From: Nitrosospira multiformis
GTDB taxonomy: Bacteria; Pseudomonadota; Gammaproteobacteria; Burkholderiales; Nitrosomonadaceae
DNA: 64,000 nucleotides
Direction of reading: 5' to 3'
NCBI RefSeq assembly: GCF_900111585.1
Contig: NZ_FOHI01000009.1
Coordinates: 1 to 64,000 of the forward strand
Shown here: piece after piece, positions 18,428 to 28,340 of the stretch
How the letters are laid out: each line of letters begins with the position of its first letter
How positions within the stretch are numbered: position 1 is the stretch's first letter
Notes under the pieces: generated by a model
Databases searched by the model: none
Told to the model about the DNA's origin: nothing
Seen by the model: only the letters and a program-made list of their open reading frames with translations
Position numbers and translations under genes: made by a program

Positions 18428-19477
18428 CTACACCAGCGGCAACTCACCGCTGCGAACGCCGATACCTGCAATTTTTTCCACGGCACTGACGAAGTTCGGG
18501 TTTTCGTGCAGTTTCACCAGCGAATCCGGGTTTGGCCGTCCACGCATGCGGGCGAGACGAATCACCCCGAGGGCGGGCAGGTCCCAGTGTAGATCCGCGA
18601 GCAGCATTTCGGCTGCTTCCGGGTTATTACACAGCAGCACCATGTCGCATCCCGCATGCAATGCTTTCTGGGCCCGCTCCACCGGATTGCCTGCAAAAGC
18701 TGCTCCCGCCATATTCAGATCATCGCTGAAGATACACCCTTCGAAACCCAGCTCACCCCGCAAAACCTTTTTGAGCCATACTTCGGAAAAACCGGCCGGT
18801 AATGCATCCACCTTTGGATAAATGACGTGGGCAGGCATCATCCCGGTAAGGCCGAAACCGATCATTTTACGGAATGGAATGAGATCATCCATTTCAATCT
18901 GTGCGTAAGTTCGTTCGTCCACCGGCATTTCGAAATGGGAATCGGCCTCGATATAACCATGACCAGGGAAATGTTTGCCCACCGCTGCCATTCCGGCTGA
19001 TTTCAACCCGCTCATCAGACTATGGGCCAGATCGGCAATGGCTTGCGGGTCACGGTGAAAAGCACGGTCGCGGATGACGCTGCTTTGGCCATAATCCATA
19101 TCCAGGACTGGTGTAAAACTGAAATCCACGCCCGCAGCCCGTAGTTCCGCCGCCAGGACATATCCCGCCTGATGCGCCAGATGCCGCGCCCGGGCAGGAT
19201 GCTCATCCCAGATCCTGCCGAGTTCTCGCATGGGGGGCAGGCGCGTGAAATCTTCCCGGAAACGTTGAACCCTGCCTCCTTCGTGATCGACTGCGACCAA
19301 GAGCGGCGGCGTTCGCAGCGCATGGATTTCAGCAGTCAGATGCAGGAGTTGCGCAAGCGAGGAATAGTTGCGCGTGAACAGGATCACCCCTCCAACCAGC
19401 GGGTGCCGGAGTTTTTTCTTATCGTTGGCGGTGAGTTGCGTGCCTTCGATATCGAGCATGACGGGACCGAGCGACAT
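18428..19477 (-). CDS. nagZ: Beta-N-acetylhexosaminidase NagZ
   Basis: The 349-residue GH3 enzyme removes GlcNAc from anhydro-muropeptides in cytoplasmic cell-wall recycling. Visible motifs are [12 protein letters not shown], the [14 protein letters not shown] loop carrying the catalytic His/Asp dyad, and [10 protein letters not shown] with the nucleophile Asp. It starts at ATG immediately after the acpS stop with no gap, so it is the last gene of pdxJ-acpS-nagZ. Confidence 0.95.
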   Translation of the reverse strand: MSLGPVMLDIEGTQLTANDKKKLRHPLVGGVILFTRNYSSLAQLLHLTAEIHALRTPPLLVAVDHEGGRVQRFREDFTRLPPMRELGRIWDEHPARARHLAHQAGYVLAAELRAAGVDFSFTPVLDMDYGQSSVIRDRAFHRDPQAIADLAHSLMSGLKSAGMAAVGKHFPGHGYIEADSHFEMPVDERTYAQIEMDDLIPFRKMIGFGLTGMMPAHVIYPKVDALPAGFSEVWLKKVLRGELGFEGCIFSDDLNMAGAAFAGNPVERAQKALHAGCDMVLLCNNPEAAEMLLADLHWDLPALGVIRLARMRGRPNPDSLVKLHENPNFVSAVEKIAGIGVRSGELPLV

Positions 19478-19855
19478 TTATTTTTCCAATATGACAAAAG
19501 CGCATGCGAGGTTCAATTCGTCACTGATGGAGAGATGGTGACGGGTGATGCCTTCGTTTTGGGCGAGGGTATGCAATTCAGGGTGGAATTTGAAATAAGG
19601 TTTGCCCAAGGTATCATGAGTTACTCCGATATGGCTCAGGCTGACAGGATGACGAATACCCGTGCCAAAGGCTTTGGCGAGGGCTTCCTTGGCGGCAAAA
19701 CGCTTCGCCAGGAACATTGCGGGCTGCATGCTTTTTGCATATTCCGGCCACTCCTCGTCTGTCAGCAGGCGCCGAGCGAAACGCTCTCCGTATTTTTCCA
19801 GCAGGTGCGCAATACGCGAGGTTTCAACCAGATCGGTTCCGATCCCATAGATCAT
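19478..19855 (-). CDS. acpS: Holo-[acyl-carrier-protein] synthase
   Basis: A 125-residue protein with the AcpS signatures GIGTDLVE at the N-terminus and [15 protein letters not shown] in the middle; Asp and Glu of these bind Mg2+. It transfers 4'-phosphopantetheine from CoA to the acyl carrier protein. Its start codon overlaps the pdxJ stop (ATGA), implying translational coupling. Confidence 0.96.
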   Translation of the reverse strand: MIYGIGTDLVETSRIAHLLEKYGERFARRLLTDEEWPEYAKSMQPAMFLAKRFAAKEALAKAFGTGIRHPVSLSHIGVTHDTLGKPYFKFHPELHTLAQNEGITRHHLSISDELNLACAFVILEK

Positions 19856-20577
19856 TTACATGCTTCCAGCATCAGGTTTTTCATTTCCCGGACTGCCTGC
19901 TCGAAGCCTACGAACAATGCGCGAGCCACGATCGCGTGGCCGATGTTGAGCTCCGACACGCCGGGGATTGCTGCAATTGCCTGAACATTCAGGTAATGCA
20001 ATCCGTGCCCTGCGTTGACCGTGAGCCCTTGGCCCAAGCCCTTGCTTACCGCCGCCCGGACCCGCTCCAGCTCGCCTTGCTGCTCGTCTGCCGTTTGGGC
20101 ATCGGCGTAATGTCCCGTGTGAATTTCGATGACCGGTGCGCCGGCCTCGACGGACGCATCGATCTGCGCGGGTTCGGCATCGACGAAGAGTGAAACCCGG
20201 ATGGCGGCTTCAGCCAGCCTGCGGCATGCGCGTTGCACTTGCTCGAAATGCCCTACCACATCGAGTCCGCCTTCGGTTGTCAATTCTTCGCGCCGTTCCG
20301 GCACAAGGCAGATATCGTGGGGTTTGATGCGGAGCGCAAATCCGATCATTTCATCCGTGACCGCGCTCTCCAGATTCATGGGGGTCTTGAGCGCGCCGCG
20401 CAGGATTTCCACGTCTCTATCCTGTATGTGGCGCCGGTCTTCCCGCAAGTGCAAGGTGATGGCATCTGCTCCGGCCGATTCAGCAATGAGTGCCGCCTCT
20501 ATTGGATCGGGATAGGTTGTACCGCGCGCTTGGCGCAAGGTGGCGACGTGATCGATATTAACGCCGAGTTTGATCAT
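19852..20577 (-). CDS. pdxJ: Pyridoxine 5'-phosphate synthase
   Basis: Start chosen at ATG 20577 ([18 protein letters not shown]), giving 241 residues, the family length; the frame runs on upstream without homology. PdxJ condenses aminoacetone phosphate with deoxyxylulose phosphate to make the B6 vitamer PNP. Seen are [24 protein letters not shown] and VNAGHGLHY. In most relatives pdxJ follows recO directly; here a DUF202 gene and an MBL gene lie between them. An A+T-rich stretch with TATAAT on both strands lies around 20690. Confidence 0.96.
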   Translation of the reverse strand: MIKLGVNIDHVATLRQARGTTYPDPIEAALIAESAGADAITLHLREDRRHIQDRDVEILRGALKTPMNLESAVTDEMIGFALRIKPHDICLVPERREELTTEGGLDVVGHFEQVQRACRRLAEAAIRVSLFVDAEPAQIDASVEAGAPVIEIHTGHYADAQTADEQQGELERVRAAVSKGLGQGLTVNAGHGLHYLNVQAIAAIPGVSELNIGHAIVARALFVGFEQAVREMKNLMLEACK

Positions 20578-20865
20578 GATAGTGGCGAGAGTTTTCCTGA
20601 TTCGGCTTTTTTCAACGATTGCCTGAATGATATTTGCTCTCCCGCACATCTGGAAGAGGCAAGAGAGATCGGGCAAAAAATGACTATATTATAATAGCGT
20701 ATGCGGCGAAGACAGTATGTACATAAAAGCGGATCGCCAAGTTGATTGCCTTGGGGACTTTACTCTTTGGGTCGTTACTCCTGGCTGGTCCGTATTTGAT
20801 TGAAGAGGGCGACTATAAATCCCGCGTCTGAAAACCTGCGAGGAGGAAAGGGGGATCTGGAGAAA

Positions 20866-21240
20866 ATGTCGGACCCGCGCGTTTTCTTCGCGGCGGAGCG
20901 GACACTTCTGGCATGGGTGCGCACGGGGCTAACGATCATCGCACTTGGTTTCGTCGTCGCCCGCTTCGGTCTGTTTCTGAATCTTCTTGTGGTTTCCGGG
21001 GAAATTTCCAAAAATGGAGGTACTGCCAGCGCTCATGGAATCTCCGGTGTGTTCGGCATTATTCTTGTGCTCTCAGGCACCGCGACCATTCTCGGCGCAT
21101 TGCTCAATCACAGACATTATGTAAGCTCATTGCCGCCTGAGGATTTGCCCAAGCTGTCCTTACCCTGGCTCTCATCGTTCCTGTCTTTATCGGTTGCTAC
21201 CATAGGATTTCTGCTGGCGGCTTACCTCTTGTTTACATGA
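20866..21240 (+). CDS. DUF202 (YidH-like) membrane protein
   Basis: From the ATG at 20866, 4 bases after GGAG, the protein has 124 residues; a TTG at 20800 would add 22. It starts SDPRVFFAAERTLLAWVRTG, the hallmark of DUF202/YidH proteins, followed by three hydrophobic helices. Related domains in eukaryotes occur in VTC polyphosphate machinery; the bacterial proteins have no established function. It is the only plus-strand gene between the minus-strand pdxJ and recO groups. Confidence 0.82.
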   Translation: MSDPRVFFAAERTLLAWVRTGLTIIALGFVVARFGLFLNLLVVSGEISKNGGTASAHGISGVFGIILVLSGTATILGALLNHRHYVSSLPPEDLPKLSLPWLSSFLSLSVATIGFLLAAYLLFT

Positions 21241-21339
21241 AACATATAGGGAGTTGATCATGTCAGAAAGGGGTTAACAGGCCCTAGCTCCTGAATCGGC
21301 TGCCGCCATTTCTGCCGTCTCTGACAGGTGTGTAATGGC

Positions 21340-22200
21340 TCAGATGACGTTCAACGGTATTTTGAGATACGAAATACCGTTATTCTCGGGCGGCGGCATG
21401 AGGCCCGCGCGCACATTCACTTGGATCGACGGCAGCAGCAGCGTGGGCATTTCGAGCGTCCGATCGCGCGCTTCACGCATCGCGACGAATCGGTCTTCGT
21501 CAATGGCGTCGCGCGCATGTACGTTATTTGCACGCTGTTCCCCTACACTCGTTTCCCACCGAGGGGACCGGCCTTGCGGCGGATAATCATGGCACATGAA
21601 CAGTCGGGTATCCGCGGGATAATCCAGTATTTTCCTTATTGACCGGAATAGTCTGCGTGCATTCCCTCCCGGAAAATCGGCGCGCGCCGTACCGACGTCC
21701 GGCATGAACAGGGTATCGCCGACAAAGATCGCTTCCTCTACCTGATAGGACAAGTCCGCCGGCGTATGACCCGGTGTCGAGAGCGCTTTCACGTTCAGTT
21801 TGCCTACGCTGAAAACTTCGTTATCGGCGAATAAATGGTCAAACTGTTTGCCATCCGGCGTGAAGTCTGCTTCAAGGTTGAATATTTCCTTGAAGGTTTC
21901 CTGCACGAGGGGAATCTCCTTCCCGATCGCCGTCTTGCCCCCCAATCTTCCCTTAAGATAGTGTGCTGCTGTGAGATGATCGGCGTGCGCATGAGTCTCC
22001 AGAATCCATTCTGTCGCCAGATTCTTTTCCTCGATAAAGGCGATCAGTTTATTGGCGGAGGTAGTGCGCGTTCTGCCTGATTTGGGATCGTAGTCCAGTA
22101 CTGGATCGATGATTGCACAATATCCATTCGGTTCATCGAAAACTACGTAGCTTACTGTCCAGGTCGCGCCGTCAAAAAAAGCTTCAATATTCGGTTTCAT
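21340..22200 (-). CDS. MBL-fold persulfide-dioxygenase-like protein
   Basis: From the ATG at 22200, after AGAGAGAGAAA, the protein has 286 residues. Metal ligands are seen in order: THAHADHLTAAHYL (HxHxDH), STPGHTPADL (His), FVGDTLFMPDVGTARADFPGG (Asp) and FMCHDYPP (His). The segment GTARADF is typical of ETHE1/Blh persulfide dioxygenases, which oxidise glutathione persulfide to sulfite with a single Fe. Unlike ETHE1, the C-terminus has an extra 40 residues, as in Blh-like proteins. No rhodanese or sqr gene is adjacent. Confidence 0.82.
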   Translation of the reverse strand: MKPNIEAFFDGATWTVSYVVFDEPNGYCAIIDPVLDYDPKSGRTRTTSANKLIAFIEEKNLATEWILETHAHADHLTAAHYLKGRLGGKTAIGKEIPLVQETFKEIFNLEADFTPDGKQFDHLFADNEVFSVGKLNVKALSTPGHTPADLSYQVEEAIFVGDTLFMPDVGTARADFPGGNARRLFRSIRKILDYPADTRLFMCHDYPPQGRSPRWETSVGEQRANNVHARDAIDEDRFVAMREARDRTLEMPTLLLPSIQVNVRAGLMPPPENNGISYLKIPLNVI

Positions 22201-22358
22201 TTTCTCTCTCTTCAAAGGCTTGATTGGGATATCCGGAAGCAAGGCGATCTAAATAAAGTCTGGGAATTCTACGCTGAACACAGCGCTGCACTCTTCCGTG
22301 AGGAAGGCTTACTCTCATGCCGCCTGCTGACCCTCGCCCTACTCCGCAGGGACGAGCG

Positions 22359-23087
22359 TTACAATTGCTGAAACTCTTTCAGTAACTGGCGTGTATGCAA
22401 TGGCTTATCTCCCAGATAGTGGCTGAGCAGGTGGCGCATCAGGATCCTGCTCTGCAGACGGGTCAAAGGGGCTGAATAGTCTCCCTGACTCATATCCAGC
22501 AGTGTTTTTCCGCTTAACTGGAGATTAAAAGGACAGCCGCCGTTGCTCGACGCAACGGGTCCTCGCTCGATTTCGTAGCAGTACGTCTGGGTTGGTTTAA
22601 TCAGTTTTCCCGATGAAACATCGCGATCGAGCGTCAAGGCATAGCCCATCTCCTCCAGGAGACGCTGCTCGAAGCTGCGTAGTATGGGAATGTAGTCGCT
22701 TGCCGTACTCAGATCGGACAAGGCCTCCTGATAGCAGGCAAATAATCGTTCGTGCGGATCATTACGGTGCAATAGCCGTATCAAAAGTTCATTGAGATAA
22801 AATCCGCAGATCAGGGCAGTTCCCTGTAAGGGTAATTGCCCACCCTGCCATTCCGCCTTGTGCAAAGTGCGTAATTCGGACTTTCCTCCCCAGCTCAGCA
22901 GGAGAGGCTGGAATGCGCGCAGCAATCCCCGTAGTGCAGATGTCGGACGCTTGGCGCCTTTCGCAACCACGGCAATGCGTCCGGAATTTTGCGTGAAAAC
23001 TTCCACGATAAGGCTGGTTTCAAGATAAGGATAGCTATGCAACACAAAAGCGGGTTGTGCTTCTTGACGCTGTTTATCTACGCTCAT
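22359..23087 (-). CDS. recO: DNA repair protein RecO
   Basis: The 242-residue protein has the N-terminal OB fold (AFVLHSYPYLETSLIVEVFTQ, KGAKRPTSALRG) and the helical C-terminal part with GCPFNLQLSGKTL. RecO works with RecR to load RecA on SSB-coated single-stranded DNA. It follows era on the minus strand after about 230 bases that hold a direct repeat. Confidence 0.94.
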   Translation of the reverse strand: MSVDKQRQEAQPAFVLHSYPYLETSLIVEVFTQNSGRIAVVAKGAKRPTSALRGLLRAFQPLLLSWGGKSELRTLHKAEWQGGQLPLQGTALICGFYLNELLIRLLHRNDPHERLFACYQEALSDLSTASDYIPILRSFEQRLLEEMGYALTLDRDVSSGKLIKPTQTYCYEIERGPVASSNGGCPFNLQLSGKTLLDMSQGDYSAPLTRLQSRILMRHLLSHYLGDKPLHTRQLLKEFQQL

Positions 23088-23133
23088 GTTTTAGCGAGCA
23101 CCGGCTACGATCTTCGCTTATGCGGTTTCTCGC

Positions 23134-23182
23134 AACCCGCTCCGGGGTCGCATCTTCCTTCGGAAGACACTGCTCCCCCTCC
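23134..23182. repeat. Direct repeat copy 1 between recO and era
   Basis: A 49-bp block beginning AACCCGCTCC and ending CTCCCCCTCC recurs with a few changes at 23266-23315. Its core CTTCCTTCGGAAG can form a hairpin. Both copies lie in the noncoding stretch between era and recO. Confidence 0.85.
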
Positions 23183-23265
23183 GCGCTAGCGCCCCAAATC
23201 GTTGTATACGGGATTCCAGAAAAGTGATCGAGCGGTGCAGAAACTTAATACTCATGGGGCCAGTA

Positions 23266-23315
23266 ACCCGCTCCAGAGTCGCACCTTCCTTCGGAAGGCA
23301 CTGCTCCACCCTCCA
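23266..23315. repeat. Direct repeat copy 2 between recO and era
   Basis: The second, 50-bp copy (AACCCGCTCCAGAG ... CACCCTCC) ends 4 bases before the era stop codon. Its core CCTTCC-TTC-GGAAGG is a perfect 6-bp hairpin, where copy 1 has two changes, one of which breaks the pairing at the outer end. Confidence 0.85.
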
Positions 23316-23319
23316 AGGG

Positions 23320-24228
23320 TTACTCATACCCGAGCGTCTTCAGCATCCGTGCATCTTCGGCCCAGCCGCTTTTGATCTTTACCCAGACCTTGAGATAAAC
23401 CTTGCCACCGAAGCTTTCTTCCATGTCCTTGCGCGCCTGGGTAGCGATCAGCTTCAATTTTTCTCCGTCCTTGCCGATGACAATCGCTTTCTGGCTGGAT
23501 TTGTCCACCACAATGGAAGCGTGAATCCTGCGCAACTCGCCTTCCATCACAAACTGATCAATGATGACGCTGGTGGAATAAGGAATCTCTTCTCCCAACA
23601 GCCGGAACAATTTTTCGCGAACCAGTTCCGCGGCTATGAAGCGTTCATCCCGGTCGGTTACTTCATCTTCCAGGAATAGTGGCGGATTTTGCGGCAGGTG
23701 CGGCTGTATCGCAGCTCTCAATTCGGGCAACTGCTCTCCATTCTCGGCACTTACCGGCACCATGGCTGCGAAATCAAATTCCTTTGACATCTTTTCGAGG
23801 AAGGGAAGCAGTTGGGATTTATCCGTCAGGCGGTCTATTTTGTTGAGGGCAAGAACCACAGGCTTGTTCTTTGGCAGGAGTTTCACCACCAGTTTGTCGC
23901 GATCGTCGAAGCGCATCGCTTCAATCACCAGTATCACGACATCCACATCCCGCAGCGTCTGGGTAACCAGACGATTCATTCCGCTGTTCAAACGGCTTGT
24001 ATGCCGCGTCTGGAAGCCCGGGGTGTCGACAAAAACAAACTGGGAGCATGCATCAGTGAAAATCCCGTGTATGCGATGCCGAGTCGTCTGGGATTTTTTT
24101 GATGTAATACTGATCTTTTGGCCGACCAGCCTGTTCAACAGGGTGGATTTTCCCACGTTGGGACGGCCAACGATGGCAATATAACCGCTGCGATAAACGG
24201 GGTCTGCAAGGGGAGCTTCAGTGTTCAT
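23320..24228 (-). CDS. era: GTPase Era
   Basis: The 302-residue protein shows [20 protein letters not shown] (G1), DTPGFQT (G3), NKIDRL (G4) and a C-terminal KH domain with [10 protein letters not shown]. Era binds the 3' end of 16S rRNA and helps 30S maturation. It follows rnc after 114 bases; rnc-era-recO is a common block. Confidence 0.97.
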   Translation of the reverse strand: MNTEAPLADPVYRSGYIAIVGRPNVGKSTLLNRLVGQKISITSKKSQTTRHRIHGIFTDACSQFVFVDTPGFQTRHTSRLNSGMNRLVTQTLRDVDVVILVIEAMRFDDRDKLVVKLLPKNKPVVLALNKIDRLTDKSQLLPFLEKMSKEFDFAAMVPVSAENGEQLPELRAAIQPHLPQNPPLFLEDEVTDRDERFIAAELVREKLFRLLGEEIPYSTSVIIDQFVMEGELRRIHASIVVDKSSQKAIVIGKDGEKLKLIATQARKDMEESFGGKVYLKVWVKIKSGWAEDARMLKTLGYE

Positions 24229-24342
24229 CAGAAAAGGTTTTGCGCCATATACAGTTGGGTAAATCCCTCGCAGCCTTGCTGTTGGAATATTTTGGCTCTG
24301 CCAGGAAGTGCTTCACAGTCTAGGAAAGCACGAAAGGTGTTT

Positions 24343-25080
24343 CTAATGCGACTGGAGTTGCTCATAAGCTTGCCTGGCCGCGTCCTGTTCCGCACTGCGA
24401 CGGCTCGCGCCTTCGCCCAGAGTGCGGATTTCAGGCCGGGAAATCACGCATTCCACCTGAAACTGCTGCTGGTGAGCTTCGCCTCGGGTAGCAACGACAG
24501 CATACCGGGGCAGCGCCAGCTTGCGGCTCTGGAGATATTCCTGCAAAAGGGTTTTGGGATCCTTGCCGAGGGCATGGGTGTTCAGCTCCCCCAGGGAGGG
24601 AATGAAAAGATTTTCAACTGTCTTCTCGGCCTGCTCAAAACCTGCGTCGAGATATATGGCGCCAATCACAGCTTCCAGCGCATCCGCAAGAATCGAAGGC
24701 CGCTTGTCTCCTCCACTTTTGAGCTCACCCTCGCCAAATCGGATAAGCTTTCCCAGCTCAAGCGTTTGCGCCAGTTCGGCCAGCATCTTCTGGTTTACGA
24801 GGTTCGCCCGTATCCGGGACAAACTACCTTCGCTGAGATCAGGAAAATGATGGAATATCAATCCGGCGACGGCGCAGTTGAGGACGGCGTCACCCAGAAA
24901 TTCAAGCCGTTCGTTGTGAGGTAGGCTGTGGCTGCGGTGCGTCAGCGCTTGCCGCAGCAGTTCGGGCCGATGGAAGGTGTGACCGAGTTTCCGACACAGT
25001 GCCGCACTCTCCGTATTCCGGTAAGCTGTCCCCAATTTTGCGCGTTCCCTCCGACCAATTGTGGCGAGCTGATCAGCCAC
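24343..25080 (-). CDS. rnc: Ribonuclease III
   Basis: A 245-residue protein beginning at GTG. It contains the RNase III signature [13 protein letters not shown], the second acidic site [13 protein letters not shown] and a C-terminal double-stranded RNA binding domain ([13 protein letters not shown] ... [13 protein letters not shown]). It processes rRNA and structured mRNAs. The N-terminal 30 residues before the first helix are longer than in E. coli, so the true start could be slightly downstream, though no better in-frame start was found. It follows lepB after 28 bases. Confidence 0.96.
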   Translation of the reverse strand: MADQLATIGRRERAKLGTAYRNTESAALCRKLGHTFHRPELLRQALTHRSHSLPHNERLEFLGDAVLNCAVAGLIFHHFPDLSEGSLSRIRANLVNQKMLAELAQTLELGKLIRFGEGELKSGGDKRPSILADALEAVIGAIYLDAGFEQAEKTVENLFIPSLGELNTHALGKDPKTLLQEYLQSRKLALPRYAVVATRGEAHQQQFQVECVISRPEIRTLGEGASRRSAEQDAARQAYEQLQSH

Positions 25081-25108
25081 ATGCTCAAGGTCCTGATTAC
25101 CGCCCGAA

Positions 25109-25915
25109 TTACTTGATCGATAATCCGATGCGTTTCAGGTCGCTGAAATTCCACCAGATCATGAAAGCCTTGCCGACAATGTTCTGGTCGGGTACGAATC
25201 CCCAATAACGACTGTCACTGCTGCTGTCCCGGTTGTCTCCCATTGCAAAGTAGTTGCCGGGAGGAACCTTGCAGGTAAATCCACGATCGTTATAGCTGCA
25301 ATTTTCATGATGAGGGAAGGGGAGCACACCCCCTAGCTGGATACTATGCTCCTCTTGGGGATTGATAAGGACATTATAGCGGTGATTTCCGAGTGACTCC
25401 GTGTAGCTGCGGCTGTAAACGAATTTCAGGCCTGATTCCACATAGGTATATTCCCCGTTCGGCTCCATTCTCACCGGTACGTTGTTGACGCTCAGTTGCT
25501 TGTCGCGATAGGTGATGATATCTCCCGGTACCCCCACGATACGCTTGATGTAATCCATGGAGGGATCCACCGGGTAGCGGAAAACCATGACCTCCCCACG
25601 CTGAGGGGTGTTTATATCCATCAACTTGACGTTGGCGACCGGCAACCGGATACCATAAGTATATTTATTGACGAGAATGAAGTCTCCTACCAGCAGAGTC
25701 GGAATCATCGAGCCCGAGGGGATTTTGAAAGGCTCAACCAGGAAAGAACGCAGGCAGAACACGACAAGAATCACCGGGAAAAAGCTTTTCGGATACTCCA
25801 CCCACCATGGCCCCTGGTCTCCCGGCGCGCGGTGTCGTTGCAGCACGGTACGATCGAGCAGGGCGATACTGCCGGTGATTAACAGCAATATCAGCATAAT
25901 GAGCGGAAAGTTCAT
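25109..25915 (-). CDS. lepB: Signal peptidase I
   Basis: The 268-residue inner-membrane protease has an N-terminal helix ([16 protein letters not shown]), the catalytic Ser motif [12 protein letters not shown], the Lys in [11 protein letters not shown] and the [14 protein letters not shown] box. It removes signal peptides from exported proteins. It lies in the lepA-lepB-rnc-era order typical of proteobacteria. Confidence 0.97.
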   Translation of the reverse strand: MNFPLIMLILLLITGSIALLDRTVLQRHRAPGDQGPWWVEYPKSFFPVILVVFCLRSFLVEPFKIPSGSMIPTLLVGDFILVNKYTYGIRLPVANVKLMDINTPQRGEVMVFRYPVDPSMDYIKRIVGVPGDIITYRDKQLSVNNVPVRMEPNGEYTYVESGLKFVYSRSYTESLGNHRYNVLINPQEEHSIQLGGVLPFPHHENCSYNDRGFTCKVPPGNYFAMGDNRDSSSDSRYWGFVPDQNIVGKAFMIWWNFSDLKRIGLSIK

Positions 25916-26023
25916 TCTTATTCCTTATTCCCTTCGGGTGAACAGTCCATTGCTCGCGCGGAAACGGGATTTTCCCGGTGAGCATGTGCCCCTTGTTGAA
26001 GGCGAGCCATCGTATTGTTTGAA

Positions 26024-27817
26024 CTACTTTTCTCCAACCTGCAGAATAGCGAGAAACGCTTCCTGCGGAATTTCGACGTTACCGACTTGCTTCATGCGTT
26101 TTTTACCGGCTTTCTGTTTTTCCAGAAGCTTGCGTTTACGGGTGATATCGCCGCCATAGCATTTGGCCAGCACATTCTTGCGCAAAGCCTTGATACTTTC
26201 CCTGGCGATAATGTGCGAGCCTATGGCGGCTTGAACAGCAATATCGAACATCTGCCGGGGAATCAGTTCACGCATCTTCTGAGCGAGTTCCCGTCCGCGG
26301 TACTGGCTGCTCGCACGATGCACAATCAGCGACAAGGCGTCCACACGCTCGCCATTGATGAGGATATCCAGCTTGACGAGATCGGAAGCCCTGAACTCCT
26401 TGAATTCATAATCAAGTGAAGCGTAACCGCGGCTGGTCGATTTTAACCTGTCGAAGAAATCCATGACGACTTCATTGAGCGGGATTTCATAGGTCAGCAT
26501 GACCTGCCTCCCCATATATTGCATATTCTTCTGGATTCCCCGCTTGCTGATGCAAAGCGTAATGACCGATCCGACATATTCCTGCGGGACGAGGATGGTT
26601 GCCGTAATGATCGGCTCCCGAATCTGCTCTATTTTTGAGAGATCAGGCAATCTGGATGGGTTTTCGATTTCAATGACTGATCCATCGCGCAGCACCACCT
26701 GATACACCACCGTTGGCGCGGTGGTGATGAGGTTCATGTCGTATTCCCGCTCCAGTCTTTCCTGTACGATGTCGAGATGAAGGAGCCCGAGAAAGCCGCA
26801 GCGAAAACCGAACCCCAGCGCCTGCGACGTTTCCGGTTCGTATTGCAATGAAGAATCATTGAGTTTCAACTTCTCCAGCGCATCGCGCAGGGCGTCGTAC
26901 TGGTTGGATTCAACGGGGTAGAGCCCGGCGAACACCTGCGGTTTGATCTCCTTGAAGCCGAGCAGCGGTTGGGGGGCGGGGCGGTCAGCGAGTGTTACGG
27001 TATCGCCGACCTTGGCAGATTTCAACTCCTTGATTCCGGAAATAATGAAGCCCACTTCACCGGCGCTGAGAGATCCCCGGTTTCTGGATTTGGGCGTAAA
27101 TACGCCCACCTGTTCACACAAATGGGTAGTTTTACTGGCCATCAGCAATATTCTGTCCTTGGGCTTCAATACCCCATCCATTACCCGCACCAGCATTACC
27201 ACGCCCACATAGTTGTCGAACCAGGAATCGATGATAAGGGCTTTCAGGGGTGCTTCCGGATTCCCTTTCGGTGGGGGAATACGCGAAATGACCGCTTCCA
27301 GGATATCCTCCACACCGAAACCGGTTTTTGCGCTTGCCCGCACGGCATCCTGCGCTTCTATGCCGATGATATCTTCAATTTCCTTGATGACGCGTTCCGG
27401 TTCGGCAGCGGGCAGATCGATCTTGTTCAATACCGGTATGACTTCTACGCCCTGTTCGATTGCGGTGTAGCAATTTGCAACGGTTTGGGCTTCCACGCCC
27501 TGGGAAGCATCAACCACCAGAAGGGCTCCCTCGCAGGCTGCGAGCGAGCGCGATACTTCATAGGAGAAGTCGACGTGGCCGGGCGTATCGATCAGATTCA
27601 GGAGATAGCTACTGCCGTCACGGGACTTGTATTCCAGAGCCGCCGTCTGCGCCTTGATGGTGATTCCGCGCTCGCGCTCCAGTTCCATCGAGTCCAGCAC
27701 CTGTTCTTCCATTTCCCGGTCGGATAACCCTCCGCATAAATGGATGATGCGGTCCGCGAGCGTGGACTTGCCGTGATCGATATGGGCGATGATGGAAAAG
27801 TTGCGGATGTGCTGCAT
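26024..27817 (-). CDS. lepA: Elongation factor 4 (LepA)
   Basis: I set the start at ATG 27817 ([19 protein letters not shown]), which matches the family N-terminus; an ATG at 27835 would add six residues. The 597-residue protein has the GTPase motifs, [14 protein letters not shown], and the LepA-specific C-terminal domain ([20 protein letters not shown]). It back-translocates ribosomes or aids initiation-stage assembly under stress. It is the first gene of lepA-lepB-rnc-era-recO; a terminator of the upstream grx gene separates it from the degQ cluster. Confidence 0.97.
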   Translation of the reverse strand: MQHIRNFSIIAHIDHGKSTLADRIIHLCGGLSDREMEEQVLDSMELERERGITIKAQTAALEYKSRDGSSYLLNLIDTPGHVDFSYEVSRSLAACEGALLVVDASQGVEAQTVANCYTAIEQGVEVIPVLNKIDLPAAEPERVIKEIEDIIGIEAQDAVRASAKTGFGVEDILEAVISRIPPPKGNPEAPLKALIIDSWFDNYVGVVMLVRVMDGVLKPKDRILLMASKTTHLCEQVGVFTPKSRNRGSLSAGEVGFIISGIKELKSAKVGDTVTLADRPAPQPLLGFKEIKPQVFAGLYPVESNQYDALRDALEKLKLNDSSLQYEPETSQALGFGFRCGFLGLLHLDIVQERLEREYDMNLITTAPTVVYQVVLRDGSVIEIENPSRLPDLSKIEQIREPIITATILVPQEYVGSVITLCISKRGIQKNMQYMGRQVMLTYEIPLNEVVMDFFDRLKSTSRGYASLDYEFKEFRASDLVKLDILINGERVDALSLIVHRASSQYRGRELAQKMRELIPRQMFDIAVQAAIGSHIIARESIKALRKNVLAKCYGGDITRKRKLLEKQKAGKKRMKQVGNVEIPQEAFLAILQVGEK

Positions 27818-27885
27818 CAGGGATCGGGATAGCAAGGGAAGAGGGTGATAACAGGACGATGCCGGAATTCACCGGCAATCAAAAA

Positions 27886-27904
27886 AGGGCACATGGTGTG
27901 CCCT
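27886..27904 (-). terminator. Terminator of the degQ-glutaredoxin unit
   Basis: AGGGCACA (27886-27893) and TGTGCCCT (27897-27904) form a perfect 8-bp stem with a 3-base loop; on the minus strand a TTTTT run follows directly. It lies between the glutaredoxin-like gene and lepA. Confidence 0.85.
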
Positions 27905-28006
27905 CTCATGGCGTGGCCCTCTGGTCGCACGTATATCCGGTCCCTGCAAATTCTTGTTCAAGACGGACATTTTATCGAATTTTGAGGAAATAAGCACCTG
28001 CCGAGT

Positions 28007-28041
28007 CGCCTCCTTCCCCGATGATAAAGGGGAAGGAGGCG
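28007..28041 (-). other. Perfect 13-bp stem-loop downstream of the glutaredoxin-like gene
   Basis: CGCCTCCTTCCCC (28007-28019) and GGGGAAGGAGGCG (28029-28041) pair perfectly around a 9-base loop, 30 bases after the stop at 28071. No T run follows on the minus strand, so it is not a standard terminator; it may protect the transcript end or be a mobile repeat. Confidence 0.7.
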
Positions 28042-28070
28042 GCCCCCGTTTCCACAAAAGAACAGGAGTG

Positions 28071-28340
28071 CTATTTTTCGATTCGCTGAAATATCCGGCC
28101 AAACGCATTCAGGTCGAGGTGATAGTGGCAAATTTCCCTGTTCCCGGCCATCAACACCGGAACGCGTTGCCCGTAGCGCGATTGCAGATCGCTGTCGCTA
28201 TCCACATCCACGACCTCGAGCTGAAAAGGATAGCTTGCTTTCAATTCCTGCAGGGTTGCGAGCATGTCCTGGCAGAGGTGGCAGTGCTCCCGGCCATAGA
28301 CTGTCAACAAGACAGGGAGATCAGGATCGGGAGCAGTCAT
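28071..28340 (-). CDS. Glutaredoxin-like thioredoxin-fold protein
   Basis: An 89-residue protein with the dithiol motif REHCHLCQDM after the first strand and VPVLMAG in the cis-Pro position, the fold of DUF836/glutaredoxin-family proteins. It starts immediately after the degQ stop, so it is translated from the same transcript. A link to envelope or redox stress is suggested by position only. Confidence 0.8.
   Translation of the reverse strand: MTAPDPDLPVLLTVYGREHCHLCQDMLATLQELKASYPFQLEVVDVDSDSDLQSRYGQRVPVLMAGNREICHYHLDLNAFGRIFQRIEK

Noticed and set aside
20671-20700. TATAAT-like sequences on both strands upstream of pdxJ
   Set aside because: No acceptable -35 hexamer at normal spacing for either direction; may be simple A+T richness.
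15980-21290. Shared short string TTAACAGGCCCTA near 15984 and 21274
   Set aside because: Only 13 bases are shared and the flanks differ; not enough to call a repeat family from this window.
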